This document shows, in pieces, positions 63,944-64,000 of a DNA stretch of 64,000 nucleotides (within the stretch, counting starts at the first letter, position 1; every line of letters begins with the position of its first letter). The stretch is taken from contig NZ_JAKZFS010000005.1 in assembly GCF_022808915.1 (NCBI RefSeq), positions 186,001 to 250,000 on the forward strand, given 5' to 3'. The notes under the pieces were generated by a model that saw nothing but the letters and a program-made list of their open reading frames with translations, searched no databases and was not told the DNA's origin. This DNA comes from Fundidesulfovibrio terrae. GTDB taxonomy: Bacteria > Desulfobacterota > Desulfovibrionia > Desulfovibrionales > Desulfovibrionaceae. Made by a program: the position numbers and the translations under genes.

Positions 63944-64000
63944 ATCGTGCTCTTCGCGCAATCCGCCCTGAAGGCGGGAGAGAACTGTTCGGGTTGCCCA

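Overview
This is a GC-rich bacterial chromosome segment, with codon third positions overwhelmingly G or C. It most likely comes from a sulfate-reducing member of the Desulfovibrionales (Desulfobacterota, the former Deltaproteobacteria). The gene content suggests this: LL-diaminopimelate aminotransferase (DapL), a YedF selenium-metabolism protein, a seven-gene chemotaxis operon containing a ParA-like ATPase and a HEAT-repeat protein, a PEP-CTERM protein, and many stop/start overlaps of the ATGA type. The assignment is inferred from gene content. There is no rRNA, CRISPR array, plasmid origin or intact insertion sequence.

Layout. 1-4030: start of a DHH/CBS-type tRNA nucleotidyltransferase-like gene and xerD on the minus strand, then a plus-strand run dapL-folK-YHS protein-transaldolase ending in a clear terminator. 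4034-9190: a periplasmic binding protein, an AT-richer intergenic stretch with a decayed gene, adenine deaminase, yedF, rluB and a cluster of hairpin repeats. 9197-16126: lipoprotein, rtcB, hybrid histidine kinase, large membrane protein. 16204-25717: nadE and dapB, ligA with a DUF3431-like gene, uvrB with a K+ channel, then two plus-strand genes ending in a LOG-family hydrolase. 25752-28260: motB, a discoidin-like exported protein, aat, and a very small gene with an in-frame TGA that I interpret as a selenoprotein. 28527-34150: xerC, GGDEF, HDOD, a small protein, dprA and cpoB-like genes, all on the minus strand. 34352-37785: membrane protein, SnoaL-like protein and a broken PEP-CTERM metalloprotease gene. 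37879-46638: chemotaxis operon cheB-HEAT-cheR-parA-cheW-cheY-cheA. 46819-46896: tRNA-Pro. 47206-55773: EAL-HDOD protein, relA/spoT with a peptide-binding lipoprotein, and an SNF2/SWIM helicase. 55863-64000: a TPP-riboswitch-led operon (thiM, AlkA-like glycosylase, dienelactone hydrolase), universal stress protein, serB, glycerophosphodiesterase and a sensor kinase.

The most interesting item is the small gene at 25752-25970 (minus). It overlaps the end of aat, has a good ribosome binding site, and reads through a TGA into about 57 more codons with strongly coding base usage. The readthrough gives a Cys-Sec-Gly motif on a TusA-like small fold, and a hairpin of bacterial SECIS geometry follows the TGA. 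The presence of yedF at 7485-8108 fits a selenium-using organism. I know of no established function for such a protein. It is offered as a candidate new small selenoprotein.

Other structural themes are a dispersed family of hairpin repeats (CCA-arm-loop-arm-TGG followed by a CCGCCGGAGGC tail), one copy of which lies inside the dprA coding sequence, and nine four-base stop/start overlaps, several of which couple genes of apparently unrelated function.
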